Positions 25,301 through 34,692 of a DNA stretch of 64,000 nt are shown one piece after another. The stretch lies in NCBI GenBank assembly GCA_025024175.1, contig QCXZ01000001.1:10602001-10666000 (forward strand). The letters are read 5' to 3'. The notes beneath the pieces were generated by a model that saw nothing but the letters and a program-made list of their open reading frames with translations, was not told the DNA's origin and searched no databases. Made by a program: the position numbers and the translations under genes. The number at the start of each line of letters is the position of its first letter. The first letter of the stretch is position 1. The stretch comes from Rhyzopertha dominica. Lineage: Eukaryota; Arthropoda; Insecta; Coleoptera; Bostrichidae.

Positions 25301-28300
25301 GCTTTCAAAAAGTTTTGCAAAATTCACTTCTATAGTGGCAACTCTATGATTAGTAAAATCATTTTTATTGCCTTTTTTATACACAGGACATCTTTGTCAC
25401 TTTGCAGTTACCGGGAAGGTCCCCACTTTTAATATCAGGTTAAATAAGTGTATTAATGGTAGATACAAACAAAAGACACAGTCCTTAATAAAAAAAGCCG
25501 GGATCCTATCTATGCCCAAGGCAAACTTTGGTGTAATTTTCTGATTGTAAATTTTAGATCGTTATCACTAATTTAAAAAATTTGCAGCACATTTACACTA
25601 TAACTGATGAAAGAGCCATAACCAGCTCTATAGTCACATAGATCAGGCAAAATACAATGCAAACCCGTTTACAATCTGGAATGATAAAATAATATGATAA
25701 TTAATTATAATATGATAATATAAGCGTAGTCAATTAATTGAAAAGGAATGACATATTTAACACACTGAAGTATATTCAAAGTAACATTCATCACATGATG
25801 TAACATCAAAAACATTTGTCAAAATTGCAGAGAAACTAATATAAAAACAATATCTACCAACTTGTTTTAACTGAGTTACCTGTTAAACAAGATAGAACAA
25901 AACTAAATCAAACTATGGCTCAAGTGACAGTATTGTTTGTTGTAAACACTTAAATATCCATGGGCGTACCCAGCTTTTTGTGTAAGGGGGGACAACGCAG
26001 GAATTTCCGTTAGAGAATAATTCATAAAAATGTGCCTTTATCAAATTATGAACCTAAGTAATTAATGAAGTATTTATTCGATGAACAATCTTTGTTGATT
26101 TTCTACAAGGCGACTTAAAACATATTCTGTGACGACCCAATTTGGTCGTGAAACAATACCTAAGATTGTAATGATTTAAGTTGCTGGTTTAGTTAATCTT
26201 AGTTTAACTTAAAAATACAAGTTATAAGCCCCATAATTATGCGTCAGCTGGCCAAACACCCCCAATCAGCATTAAATTAATGGTTGTTTTATCTCTAACA
26301 ATTTTTATTCATACGTCTAATTTTACTTAAAAAAGTACTTCTTTTTGCTCTTTGGCTAAAATAATGACCGGGGCATAAATCAAAAATAATGCTTTTGGGT
26401 CGAATATATCAATGCTAGATAATAACCAGACACTGCAACACATCAGTAAAATGACAGCATATTACATCTCTACGTTTGACGACGATTTCGTACACATTAA
26501 GAGTGTAAAATCAGAATAATACTTGCATAAAATTATGCAAGACATGCTTTGTTATAAAGACCGTACAAAATATACCATCTTTTTTTTTAGACCGAGCCTT
26601 TGGGTTTATTTGATTATCACATTTTTCATTTAGCTATTATTTTTTTTAAGTTAAGCCAACCTCCGTAGTTTGCCAGTGCACTGCTCCCAAAAATTAACCC
26701 ACCACTTTATATTTTAATCAAATTAAGCCTCATTTAAATAAAATGAAATGTATTTAATCGGATTTTCAAAAGAATTTTGTTTATTGGCATTTTAATAGCA
26801 CACCAGGTTTTAATTTGTGCGTATAATACTCCTGGATTCATAAAACTTATGCTAAATAGAGTTTCAGAACTCTTAGTTCGGATGAATTTTTGTTTCTCTG
26901 TATTAACTGTTAAAATGTAATGTGGATTTTGAAATCTTGAACTAAGAAGATTGGAGTTACCGCCAAATACAAATATGTGACCGATTCTGTGAATTCCATA
27001 TAACAGAATCATGCATAGTTGAACAATCCCCAATCCCTATAGGAAAACATTTTAGAAGAGCTGAACAAAGTAGAAATCGTGGTATGACTCCTGACCAAAG
27101 AAAGCTTGGAAACCGTTTGACAACAACTCATTCAATACCACTTGCATAGGTCAAATATGAGTTCTGGGTAAAAATTGTGAAACACGCCTGTCTATAAATT
27201 TTACTTCATTTACAATTTTGTAAATACATTCTCAATTAACCTGCTAAATGTATTGAAGGTGGGAAGGGCCGAAGGGTCCAGAGTTGGCAGTCTAGGTCCA
27301 GGAAATGGCAGCTGCCCCCCCCTTGCCCCCCCTATGTTAATATCCATACTGAATACAAGATATCCATTACCGAATACTTCAAAATTTAAAGTTCTTTATT
27401 AGTAAATTTAAAATATTTAATATGTATAGCAGAGCTAATTTCATGCCTTATCCAACGGAGAAAACCATGTCTCTAACTTTTTTACTTTCGAAGATACCCA
27501 CTAAGATTAGCAGAAGTCAAGATTTTCAATGAAATTTAATATTTCCTGAAATGGTGCAAAATAGAACACATGTATGGTTAAGAAAGTGGCCTTTATTTTT
27601 TACTAGAAATCCAAAAATGCAAAAATATACAGGTTTCTGTTTAAAAATATAATGTTAGGTACTGCCCAGAGAAAATGGGACACCCTGTATAATCGAAAAA
27701 ATTTACAAATTACGTAGGTAATTACGGAGTTAACGTGACAATTGTTAGCAAGCTTTTGAAGTCGTGGAATGTTGAAAACAAATACAGCACTACATAATTT
27801 TGTTAATCCCAAAATGATAATCTTGATAGCACACTACGCGTCATTCCATTGGTTTAATTTAATCCCGCGCTTATAACAGCAATCTGGAGTTTTATTGTTC
27901 AACATACAGATAAAACTTGATTTAACGGAATCTGAGGTTGAACAGATTCTCAAGTATGCCAGCTAAGCAAAAACAAACACGATAAAAACAGGAGATCTGG
28001 TTTTACACGATATATTATTGTTAATTTATACCGTCTGGCGACTTTTGCAAAATAATCATCTAGAGTTTCCCGCATACGACCTTGAAACTCGATCTGAAAT
28101 TTAAAACAGCCTACAACTAGTTCAATTATTTATCGCAGGCGTCCGGATTTCCCTTTAGCGACATGAATAATCTGGCGGTATCAAAAGAACCTCGCCACCA
28201 TTTGCGTATTCGTTAAATTAATCGAAACAATTGCGAAAGGCAAAACAATCGCCAGTACAAGACGAAATCACGAATTACAAATCGACATACGTGTTTCTGC

Positions 28301-29270
28301 CCACGAATTCGAATCCGGTTTATATTTGGATCGTTTAATTCGCGAAGTTGAATGGCCTAAGCGGCATTCGGAAAACAGATGCGTTGTTTTTCGCAGTTTT
28401 CCGAAGCGCACTTGTTTTTTCCTTGAAATGCACGTGTTTTTTTGCGCGCACTTTATCAGGCGCCGTCCTAACGAGTTTTTTTTCCGTCGTTATTGGAGCA
28501 CGCGATGAAACAAAAGTGAAATTCCGATTCGATTGTTTCAGAAACAAATGAATGTGTCAATTGGTCTGGTTATGCAATAAAGTTATTAGCAAGTGAGTGC
28601 CAGTAGAATGACCTCGGTTAATATGTTTATTTGAAAAAGCTAATTTACTTCTGCAGATGTTGCCGCTAAAATTAACAGACCTTGCATCAGCTTTGCTTAT
28701 TCTTGTATTTAGTATTACATCAGACCAAATCCATTAATCTGTTATGCAGGAAATTAATTACTGGAAGCTAAAAATATCCTACGATGTAAAGTGAGGATTG
28801 ACAAGGCCATTTTTTCTGTACTGTTAGATAATTGTTAAATAAATGTAGTGACAATTTATGCAAGGCACAGATCTGTGTTATTTCTCCTTAAATTCTTAAA
28901 TAACTATGAAATCTTACCCGTCGCTGACTCCCGAATTCTGTGAGGCACTCTCCACTTGCAATCCTTGCTTAAACGTACTATCACCACCTTCACCTAAACT
29001 AGAATCAATGTTCGATGCACTCTCATCATCACTGACTGGTCTCGAGTCACTGTTTTTCGAAACACTATCCCCAGCATCATCAGTGAAGTTTTCGGGCACA
29101 CCAGTTGCCTGTATCGGTACAGCATCTTCAGTTTGTACAATGATAACGGCAAAAATTCTGGAAACAAGACGAGACGAATAAAAATTTAAAAAATACATTC
29201 ATTCTTTTGCTTACAGAGTCCAGCAAACTGAGTAGAACAGCGGACTGTGGCGTAGGAGACTTCTGTTCAT
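13510..29270 (-). CDS. SUCO: SUN-domain ossification factor-like protein (SUCO/SLP1 family), complete, six exons
   Basis: ER membrane SUN-domain protein; relatives (SUCO, yeast Slp1) act in protein folding and maturation in the ER. Exons in coding order: 29215-29270, 28918-29157, 23969-24595, 20506-21724, 16038-16458, 13510-14006. They sum to 1020 codons with every phase matching. The N-terminus (MNRSLLRHSPLF, then a hydrophobic run to FAVIIVQ, split by intron 1) is a signal peptide. A low-complexity acidic stretch follows, then EIPSFSEWTQKQLEE. The SUN-like domain runs about residues 230-355 (NYASPDCGAKIVAANPEA, RIWFIVELCE, FELFSSSPKDFTVSVSDR, then across the splice FPTRDW, HLFAKYIKVEV, FCPISLFRVYG). 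A coiled coil (about 725-780) precedes a transmembrane helix (about 787-808, FIYWICLMTIALFSILTYF) and a basic C-terminal tail. Introns hold several transposons. N bases occur in the coiled coil. Confidence 0.94.
14380..15883. mobile_element. TIR-flanked element in SUCO intron 5
   Basis: The left end (ATACAGGTTGTTCTATTAGT, GCGTATTTCTTC) and right end (inverse: ATACAGGGTGTTCCATTAGT, GTGTATTTCTTC) are inverted copies over about 75-80 bases, including CCGAAAGTATTA and GATATGAAAAAAATT. Inside are two further ACAGG(A/G)TG-type termini (14506, 14741), suggesting nested insertions, and a 61-codon minus frame (15423-15608) that I cannot assign. No transposase is recognised. Confidence 0.65.
17165..17780 (+). 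mobile_element. Mariner-like transposon remnant in SUCO intron 4
   Basis: Fragments in shifting frames resemble a mariner-type transposase. The N-terminal part reads EKTVAEIHGALQEACQ near 17240-17290, then TATDNT and AAIVATIMEEDRMDKQ at 17335-17410. A C-terminal part near 17500-17545 gives SPPDFVLFLQWKRKF, the degenerate form of the SPDLAPSDYHLF block. The MPGDYTERLYC stretch near 17690 resembles the mariner C-terminus. Many stops; inactive. It is antisense to SUCO. Confidence 0.65.
18165..19165 (+). mobile_element. Non-LTR retrotransposon fragment (RT domain to C-terminus)
   Basis: The open frame starting upstream at 18120 has RT motifs from about 18180: SYLSTRYQRVFL, GVPQGSVLGPLLFLLYVNDL, and CMFADDTTF as the degenerate YADD catalytic box, then MNQDKT and KFLGLTLTSDLRW. 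The reading is lost near 18803. A further frame (18946-19152; INLTTAAADYWAAKLYNKLP) gives the usual LINE C-terminal end. It is 5'-truncated, with an N at 18421. It lies antisense in SUCO intron 4. Confidence 0.82.
19344..19396. repeat. (TA)n microsatellite
   Basis: About 26 uninterrupted TA dinucleotides following a CACTTTATA repeat, within SUCO intron 4 and just downstream of the LINE fragment. Confidence 0.9.
19397..20505. other. SUCO intron 4, remaining part
   Basis: AT-rich intron sequence. The 95-codon plus frame 19894-20181 is low-complexity and hydrophobic, with no motif; I do not call it a gene. Confidence 0.4.
21725..23968. other. SUCO intron 3
   Basis: AT-rich intron of about 2.2 kb. 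Apart from the THAP remnant I see no gene; the 86-codon plus frame 23485-23745 and others have no motif. Confidence 0.5.
22790..23110 (-). pseudogene. THAP-domain N-terminal exon remnant in SUCO intron 3
   Basis: From an ATG at 22988 the minus strand reads MAYVKKCFVPCCKNT then TADEQLQ, followed by a possible donor (CAG/GTTATT). This is the start of a THAP zinc finger (C-x2-4-C). It resembles the copy near 57945 (MATEKKCFVPACANT). No continuation of the domain was found nearby, so this is a lone exon or a transposon relic. Confidence 0.55.
24660..25650 (-). mobile_element. Degraded non-LTR retrotransposon (RT) in SUCO intron 2, sense orientation
   Basis: Read from 25560 downward the minus strand gives KITPKFALGIDRIPAFFIKD, then VDVIYTDLSK, GVCQGPNLGSLLFVIFI, and the LINE C-terminal block SLDSRRTYASLVFLYKIING (24900-25001). 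Frames shift repeatedly. It appears related to the larger LINE at 39557-43105, which has the equivalent MGVDSIPAFFIRD. Confidence 0.75.
25953..27352. mobile_element. Possible hAT-like insertion bounded by an ATATCCAT direct repeat
   Basis: The octamer ATATCCAT occurs at the left edge (25953-25960, followed by GGGCGTACCCAG) and right edge (about 27343-27350, preceded by a C-rich run ending CCCCCCTATGTTA). The left end is G-rich and the right end C-rich, as in elements beginning GGGCGTAGCCAG. I could not align clear TIRs. The internal minus frame 26734-27033 is unassigned. Tentative. Confidence 0.3.
27353..28917. other. Rest of SUCO intron 2
   Basis: No gene recognised. Contains an ACACCCTGTATAAT terminus near 27680, typical of the short repeats in this window. 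The overlapping frames at 28326-28551 on both strands are low-complexity shadows of each other. Confidence 0.4.
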
Positions 29271-30178
29271 GTTAAGACAAAAAGTGCTGCTGGCATTGGC
29301 ATTTTGTGTCACCAGATTGATAATAATTTAATAAGATGCACTTAACATGTCTGCACCACTTTATACCACCGGGCAGCTGATTGTCTTAATGATTTGCCTC
29401 ATTTGCCTTATCACATAACGATCAAAGCTTCGTAAAACTGACGTGTACACTTTTTGACCGCGAACGACAGAGTGGTGGGGATTTTTTAATATGCAGGTTA
29501 ACTATAATCTGAAAAATGTTAAATTAGATTTCAGCATTTGAATAGTACAATTAACCGCAAAGAAAAACAGGCTACGGCATTAATAACACAGAGCACCGAT
29601 GCGTTTTTTAACGACAAGACAATTTAAATTAATAGTTATTACTTATTAGCTAGTGGAATTCATCATTTGATGTTGCAACCTTGGCTGTCATATACGTTAC
29701 TCGTCATACAAATTGAACTCAGCGGTGTTGCCAGAAGTAAGAGTGTAGATGTTAAGTCGTGGTAGGGACATACATTTTTGAAATGCTCGAGTCTTACGTC
29801 CCTGTTGAGCAATTAAGAAAAAAATTTATTAAAAGATATCTAAGTACTGCTTACTTATGTTGCCGTTATTAAAAGACAACCAAGAAGGTATCTATTTCTA
29901 ACTCCCGTATACATACAATAGAATATATTAGATATTCGTTTCTTAGGATTCTCTCCTAGCCAACTTCTTAAGGTTTAGGTACAACACCATTTTCAGACAT
30001 TCATAGTTTTGTTGTCATGGAGAAATTAAATTCCTCTATGCATAGGAACGGTAGTGTTCGGAGTTTATTTCTGGCAATATGGCAACGTGTCAATGTCAAT
30101 CTGTCAGTGTCAATATTGAAATTGAGGTTATCTGTCGCCGGATTTGTTTTCCACTTGTTAGTTGTAAAAACGAAAATA
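29271..30178. promoter_or_regulatory. Divergent SUCO/OSTC intergenic region
   Basis: 908 bases separate the two start codons, so both promoters must lie here. No TATA box or other element could be assigned with confidence. The open frames in it (30001-30354) only overlap the OSTC first exon. Confidence 0.4.
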
Positions 30179-30738
30179 ATGGAGCGGCTCTTTACGTTCC
30201 CCTTTTTATTGCTGGAAGTGCCAAATATGAAGCTCAAAAGGCCAGGTTGGCTGCACCAGCCTTCAGCCATGACTATGTTTGCCATAGTTTTAGTGTCGTA
30301 CTTTCTGGTAACTGGAGGTCCTTAAATGAAATACTTTTGAAGGAACTCCACTGAAGTAATAATGTTTTAGGTATTATTTACGATGTGATCGTGGAGCCAC
30401 CAAGTGTTGGTTCGACTACAGATGAACATGGCCATTCTAGACCTGTAATATTCCCGAAAAGGGTGCATTACAAAACGTTAACTTGTCTGCTTATTTTTTA
30501 GGTGGCGTTTATGCCATATCGAGTTAATGGCCAGTATATAATGGAGGGACTGGCGTCTAGTTTTCTTTTTTCCATGGGCGGTCTCGGTTTTATCATACTG
30601 GACCACATTCATTCGCCATTAACACCCAAATTAAATCGCTTGTTGATCACAGCTGTTGGATTTATTTGCGTATTGGTGTCGTTCTTTACTACATGGGTTT
30701 TTATGAGGATGAAACTGCCTGGTTATCTCCAATCATAA
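30179..30738 (+). CDS. OSTC: Oligosaccharyltransferase complex subunit OSTC (complete, three exons)
   Basis: Subunit of the STT3A-type oligosaccharyltransferase, which N-glycosylates proteins as they enter the ER. Exons 30179-30317, 30371-30444 and 30502-30738 join to 150 codons, i.e. 149 aa, the same length as the human protein. Family blocks: [40 protein letters not shown] (helix 1), [39 protein letters not shown] (helix 2), [11 protein letters not shown] near the C-terminus (after helix 3). The start is the ATG that gives MERLF; the longer upstream frame (from 30017) is not conserved. The first donor (GAG/GTCCTT) is weak but gives the conserved GGIIYDV junction. Confidence 0.96.
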
Positions 30739-30804
30739 ACAAAATTCTATTTTTCAGTTTTGTATAAATGTAACTAAGTTTTTATATTACATGAAATGAT
30801 AACG

Positions 30805-30810
30805 AATAAA
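30805..30810 (+). terminator. OSTC polyadenylation signal
   Basis: AATAAA 67 bases past the OSTC stop codon. Confidence 0.75.
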
Positions 30811-31527
30811 GAAAATCACATTGTTACATTATTCGAGTGAGAAAGTATTCTGTTTTGTTCATAAAATGGGACCATTATTTATCTTTGAAACCATAGAAAC
30901 TTTAATGATTTGGAGTGAAGTCATTGATAGGATAGAACTTTGTGTTGTCTTAATTCAAATTTTATGAATCCCACTTTTTGATAATTAAAACAAGAAAAAC
31001 TCCTTTTTTTAATAGGATGCTCTGACTTTCATCCCGCAGTTAGATGCAGACTTAAACCCCTTTCTAATGATATAAGGTTGTCAATACCCATTATTGTACT
31101 TTTTTCTGACATGTTAAATTTTTAAACACTTATTGGCATCAGTGTTTATTATGTTACCCCTGAATGCTGGCTTTTGTTTCGTAAGGGAATGTAAACAAAA
31201 TGCTGATTGTAGTTTTACGATTAATGTAAAACGATTACAAAGTAAAGTAACTATTGTCTATATAAAAATGAATAATTAATTGCTCCTTTGAAAAACAATA
31301 CGACCAGTGCATTTACCAGTTTTACAGTTTGGAATGACTTGTCTGAAAACCACCAATGCTACAATTCTTTTCATAGGCACAAATTCCATCCTTACAAAAT
31401 TAAATTAGTCCATGAATAAACAAGGATTATTTTAATAGATGCATCAAGTATTTGCTGTAATTTAATCGTATGGTATAGGTATGGTGTGTATCAATCAAAT
31501 AAAAGATGTTATAAGAATATAGTGATT
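30811..31527. other. Intergenic between OSTC and the first ZAD zinc-finger gene (convergent)
   Basis: AT-rich, no gene or repeat noticed. Confidence 0.4.
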
Positions 31528-31533
31528 TTTATT
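31528..31533 (-). terminator. Polyadenylation signal of the 31605-34458 gene
   Basis: TTTATT on the plus strand is AATAAA on the coding strand, about 70 bases beyond the stop. Confidence 0.55.
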
Positions 31534-31604
31534 AAAACTGCTATTAAAAAAATGCATTCCGGTGTACATAAACAAAATATTGACAGTGTTCAATAATCAC
31601 AAAG

Positions 31605-34458
31605 CTACAAATGTGGAATGGGTGCCGGCAATATCGTATAATGCTCAGTCTTATCATGAAAATCCTTCTCGACAATCGTGTTTTGCACATATACGATCTG
31701 CGTATCAAGTTGTTCCTCTCTCATCTTCTTTGTCACCACGTCCTCTTGCCGTATGTTAACGACAAACTTTTCTGCCTGATCGTTGTGATTTTCACCCTTG
31801 TTCATCTTCTTCTTGTGCGTCTTTATGTGTGTTTTTAAACTGCTGCTTTGGTTGAAGGTTTTAGAGCAAATATCGCATTTGTAAGGTCTTTCTCCACTGT
31901 GTATTCTCTCATGCTTGGTGAGCATTGCACGGGTTGAAAAACTTTTTGAGCATGTTGAGCAGTGGAATGGTTTTTCTCCTGTGTGTGTTCGGATATGAAT
32001 GGTCAATTGGCCTAGAAATATAAAAAAAAAATTCTAATATGAAAGAAATTGGCATATTACAATGAATAATGAATCTATACTTCAGTACGTTTCACAGTGA
32101 ACAAAGGCCTTAGACAGGGGGACCCCTTATCAACAACCTTATTGAACATAGTACTAGACTTGGTACGAGAGCTAGTAGTCAGAAAAAGTGAAATAAATAC
32201 AGTAGGCGCAGTATTAAACAAGTGTCTTATATTTGAGAATGATGCGATAATCCTAGCAAGATCAAAGATAGAGTTACAAAGAGTAATGGGAAAAGCCAAA
32301 TCAAGAAACAGAATTAGAAATATTTACAGATAAGACAAGGTACATGCAAATAAACACAACAGACCAGCAAAGAATATTGGAAATAGAATTAGAGAAGGAT
32401 AAGTAGTGTTATGAAAATAAAACATGGACAGCTTCTTATATTTGGAAATATTAATAACAAAAAATGGTATTGTGTTGGAGGAAATAAGAGGAAGGGTTGT
32501 AGAGGGTGAGAAATGTGCAGGGAGATTAAACAGTTTTTTTAAATAAAAAATTGTTTCACGGAATGGGAAAATACATGTATGCAGAACGATGCTACAAACA
32601 ATGGCTACATGTATTGGGTATTGAATATAAATATAAATTGAAAGTATGGGAATGGAAAATAGTTAGGAAAATTTTTGGAAGAAGAAACATGTTAAGCTAT
32701 GGCTCTAAAACACCTAATATGCCATAAATATATAAGGAAAGTTAAAACAACCTGTGGTGGACATGCATTTTCCACAAATTGGACACAATACAGGCTTGAT
32801 ACCACTATGAATCCTTTTGTGACTTTTCATATCGGTTGATTGTCGAAAGGCCACACCGCATACATCACACACATATGGCCTTTCATTAGTATGCTTTCTT
32901 AAGTGAACTCGTAGAGCACCTAAAAATTAAAAAGGGGAATACTGATCACACTCATAGTGTAGCCGTAATAAGATTCTATGTGTCTTAGTTACCTTATACA
33001 GGGTCTCCAACAAAAGCCTTTAGTGATAAATATTGGGAATAAGAGAAAATGGAGAATTTGATAGTTACCAAAATTTTCTGATGGTAGATGGATGGTATTT
33101 ATAAAACCCAAAGCAGTCACTACTGGGCTAATGAATGAATGAATACTATGAGGAAAATTTGAACCGATGGGTAAATAGCAATTTTTAACAATGTTTTGGA
33201 AAAAGTTGTTTACATTTCCCCAGATACTTCGAACTAAAGATTTTCTTTGGGCACCCTATACCAATTCACATTTCTTGTTTTACAAGCTTTATAATTACAT
33301 TAATTCGTCAGATTATAAGCTAACATACTTACTTTGAGCCGTAAACTTAGCTTGACAGATGTGGCATGAGAACGGCCTATATCCAGTGTGCGATCTCATG
33401 TGATAGTCGAGCGCCCCATTCTGTCGAAACCCTTTTCCACACTCGCTGCACAAAAATGGCTTTTCCCCCGTGTGTACCTTCATGTGCTCCGACAAATAGC
33501 TTGGATACTGGAAATCCTTCATGCAAATATCACAGACGTATTTTTTCTTGACGTAATTGTCATCATGTACTTTCATGTGTCTCCTCAAACTCTCGGCTGT
33601 CAAACAGCCCCTGTTACATTTCGCACAAGGAAACGGCTTGACAGAACTGTGTTTGTAACTGTGCTGCTTTAACAGGTACTGATTTTTGAAGTACTGCCCG
33701 CATTCCTTGCAATTATGCTTGAATTTCGCACTGTGCTGTTTGAAATGCGAGTACAGCGTGGATTTTTTCTTAAATGACATGTTACACTCATGACACTTGT
33801 ATACAATGCTTTTTTCGTTATTAGAAGCTTCCGAACGTGCTTTGCACTTCACTTTTTCAACTCCATCATTTTCTCTACATTCCGAGCTATCGTTGGAATC
33901 ATCTGTATCATTTACATTACACTGTTCATTATTTTCATGAGCTTCGCTTTTGTTAGTTGCATCAGAAGCTATAACAGGCAACCAACAGCTATTAATTATG
34001 AATTATTTTAAATACTACTAACCTTCTTCGTTAATAACATCGCAAGATATTGTCGGGGTACAATCCACAGTACCATTTTCCTCTTCAACAATTTCCCTTT
34101 GTATATTATGTAAAACAGTACGGTTTCTTTGCAAACGAAGTTTCGTATCACTAGAAATGCACACTTGCGAAAAATCAAACACCAGAAACACATTCGTGAC
34201 ACAATTATCACATATATTTTCTGGCAATCCATCTCCTCTAGATATCTACACAAATAATAAGTTAACTACAACTCTTCAGTTAAGGAAACATACCTTTANT
34301 TCAGTCAATCGCCTTATTATATCCGTTACATAAATTTTCTTGTCAATGGATATCGTATAATCGAATATGCTGTTGAGGTTGTCTCTTTCTTGTACACAAA
34401 TCCGACATATTTTATGAAAATCGTAAAATTCGTTTTCGGACACCACCAAAGATCCCAT
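31605..34458 (-). CDS. ZAD-C2H2 zinc-finger transcription factor A (complete, five exons)
   Basis: Probable nuclear DNA-binding regulator. Exons in coding order: 34294-34458, 34023-34245, 33333-33968, 32752-32919, 31605-32011; 533 codons, all phases match. The N-terminal ZAD (dimerisation) domain is split over exons 1 and 2: CRICVQERDNL in exon 1 and the second pair in PENICDNCV in exon 2. An acidic linker follows, then ten C2H2 fingers (about residues 170-470) with TGEKPF-type linkers, e.g. CDICMKDF, CSECGKGF and CDVCGVAF. Introns 3 and 4 cut inside fingers 6 and 8 between the Cys pair and the His pair. The C-terminus is a charged tail ending APIPHL. One N lies at 34299. The DNA target is unknown. 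Head to head with zinc-finger gene B. Confidence 0.92.
32080..32710 (+). mobile_element. RTE-like reverse transcriptase fragment in intron 4 of zinc-finger gene A
   Basis: Plus-strand frames give VNKGLRQGDPLSTTLLNIVL (RT box with QGDPLS), CLIFENDAIILAR at the position of the catalytic YADD box (mutated to FEND), then after frameshifts YLEILITKNG and EIRGRV. This matches the endonuclease-RT proteins of RTE-type LINEs. Inactive, antisense to the host gene. Confidence 0.72.
32997..33261. mobile_element. Short MITE-like element in intron 3 of zinc-finger gene A
   Basis: About 265 bases starting TATACAGGGTCTCCAACAAA and ending TTTGGGCACCCTATA. The ends are inverted for the outer 8-14 bases (TATACAGGGT against ACCCTATA). 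Non-coding. The left end fits the ACAGGGTG-type family seen elsewhere here. Confidence 0.5.
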
Positions 34459-34692
34459 TTCGAATCTTCAAAACATGGAAAATCTAAAGGAATCCAAAAT
34501 TAGTAGGGTTGACAGTTGCTACACCACTATTGTCACGTAGTTTGAACTACTAGTCTTGCTAGCTACTTAAACCACACAAACTGTCAGTGGTAGTTCTTTA
34601 GAGTAGTTGAGCTTTGAGCTGTCATTACGTTTATTGTTGACATATTATTTGATAATTCGAGTTATCCTGTATCTAGTGTTTTGAATCAAAAA
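34459..34692. promoter_or_regulatory. Bidirectional promoter region between two ZAD zinc-finger genes
   Basis: Only 234 bases separate the two start codons, so promoters and 5' UTRs must share it. It contains the imperfect palindrome TAGTTTGAACTACTAG near 34540 and a related GTAGTTCTTTAGAGTAGTTG near 34593. Whether these are binding sites is not known. Confidence 0.6.

Noticed and set aside
28326..28551. Three overlapping frames of 60-70 codons
   Set aside because: Both strands open, no motif, within a SUCO intron.
30017..30178. N-terminal extension of OSTC
   Set aside because: The upstream frame is basic and low-quality, absent from known OSTC proteins; starting at 30179 gives the exact family length.
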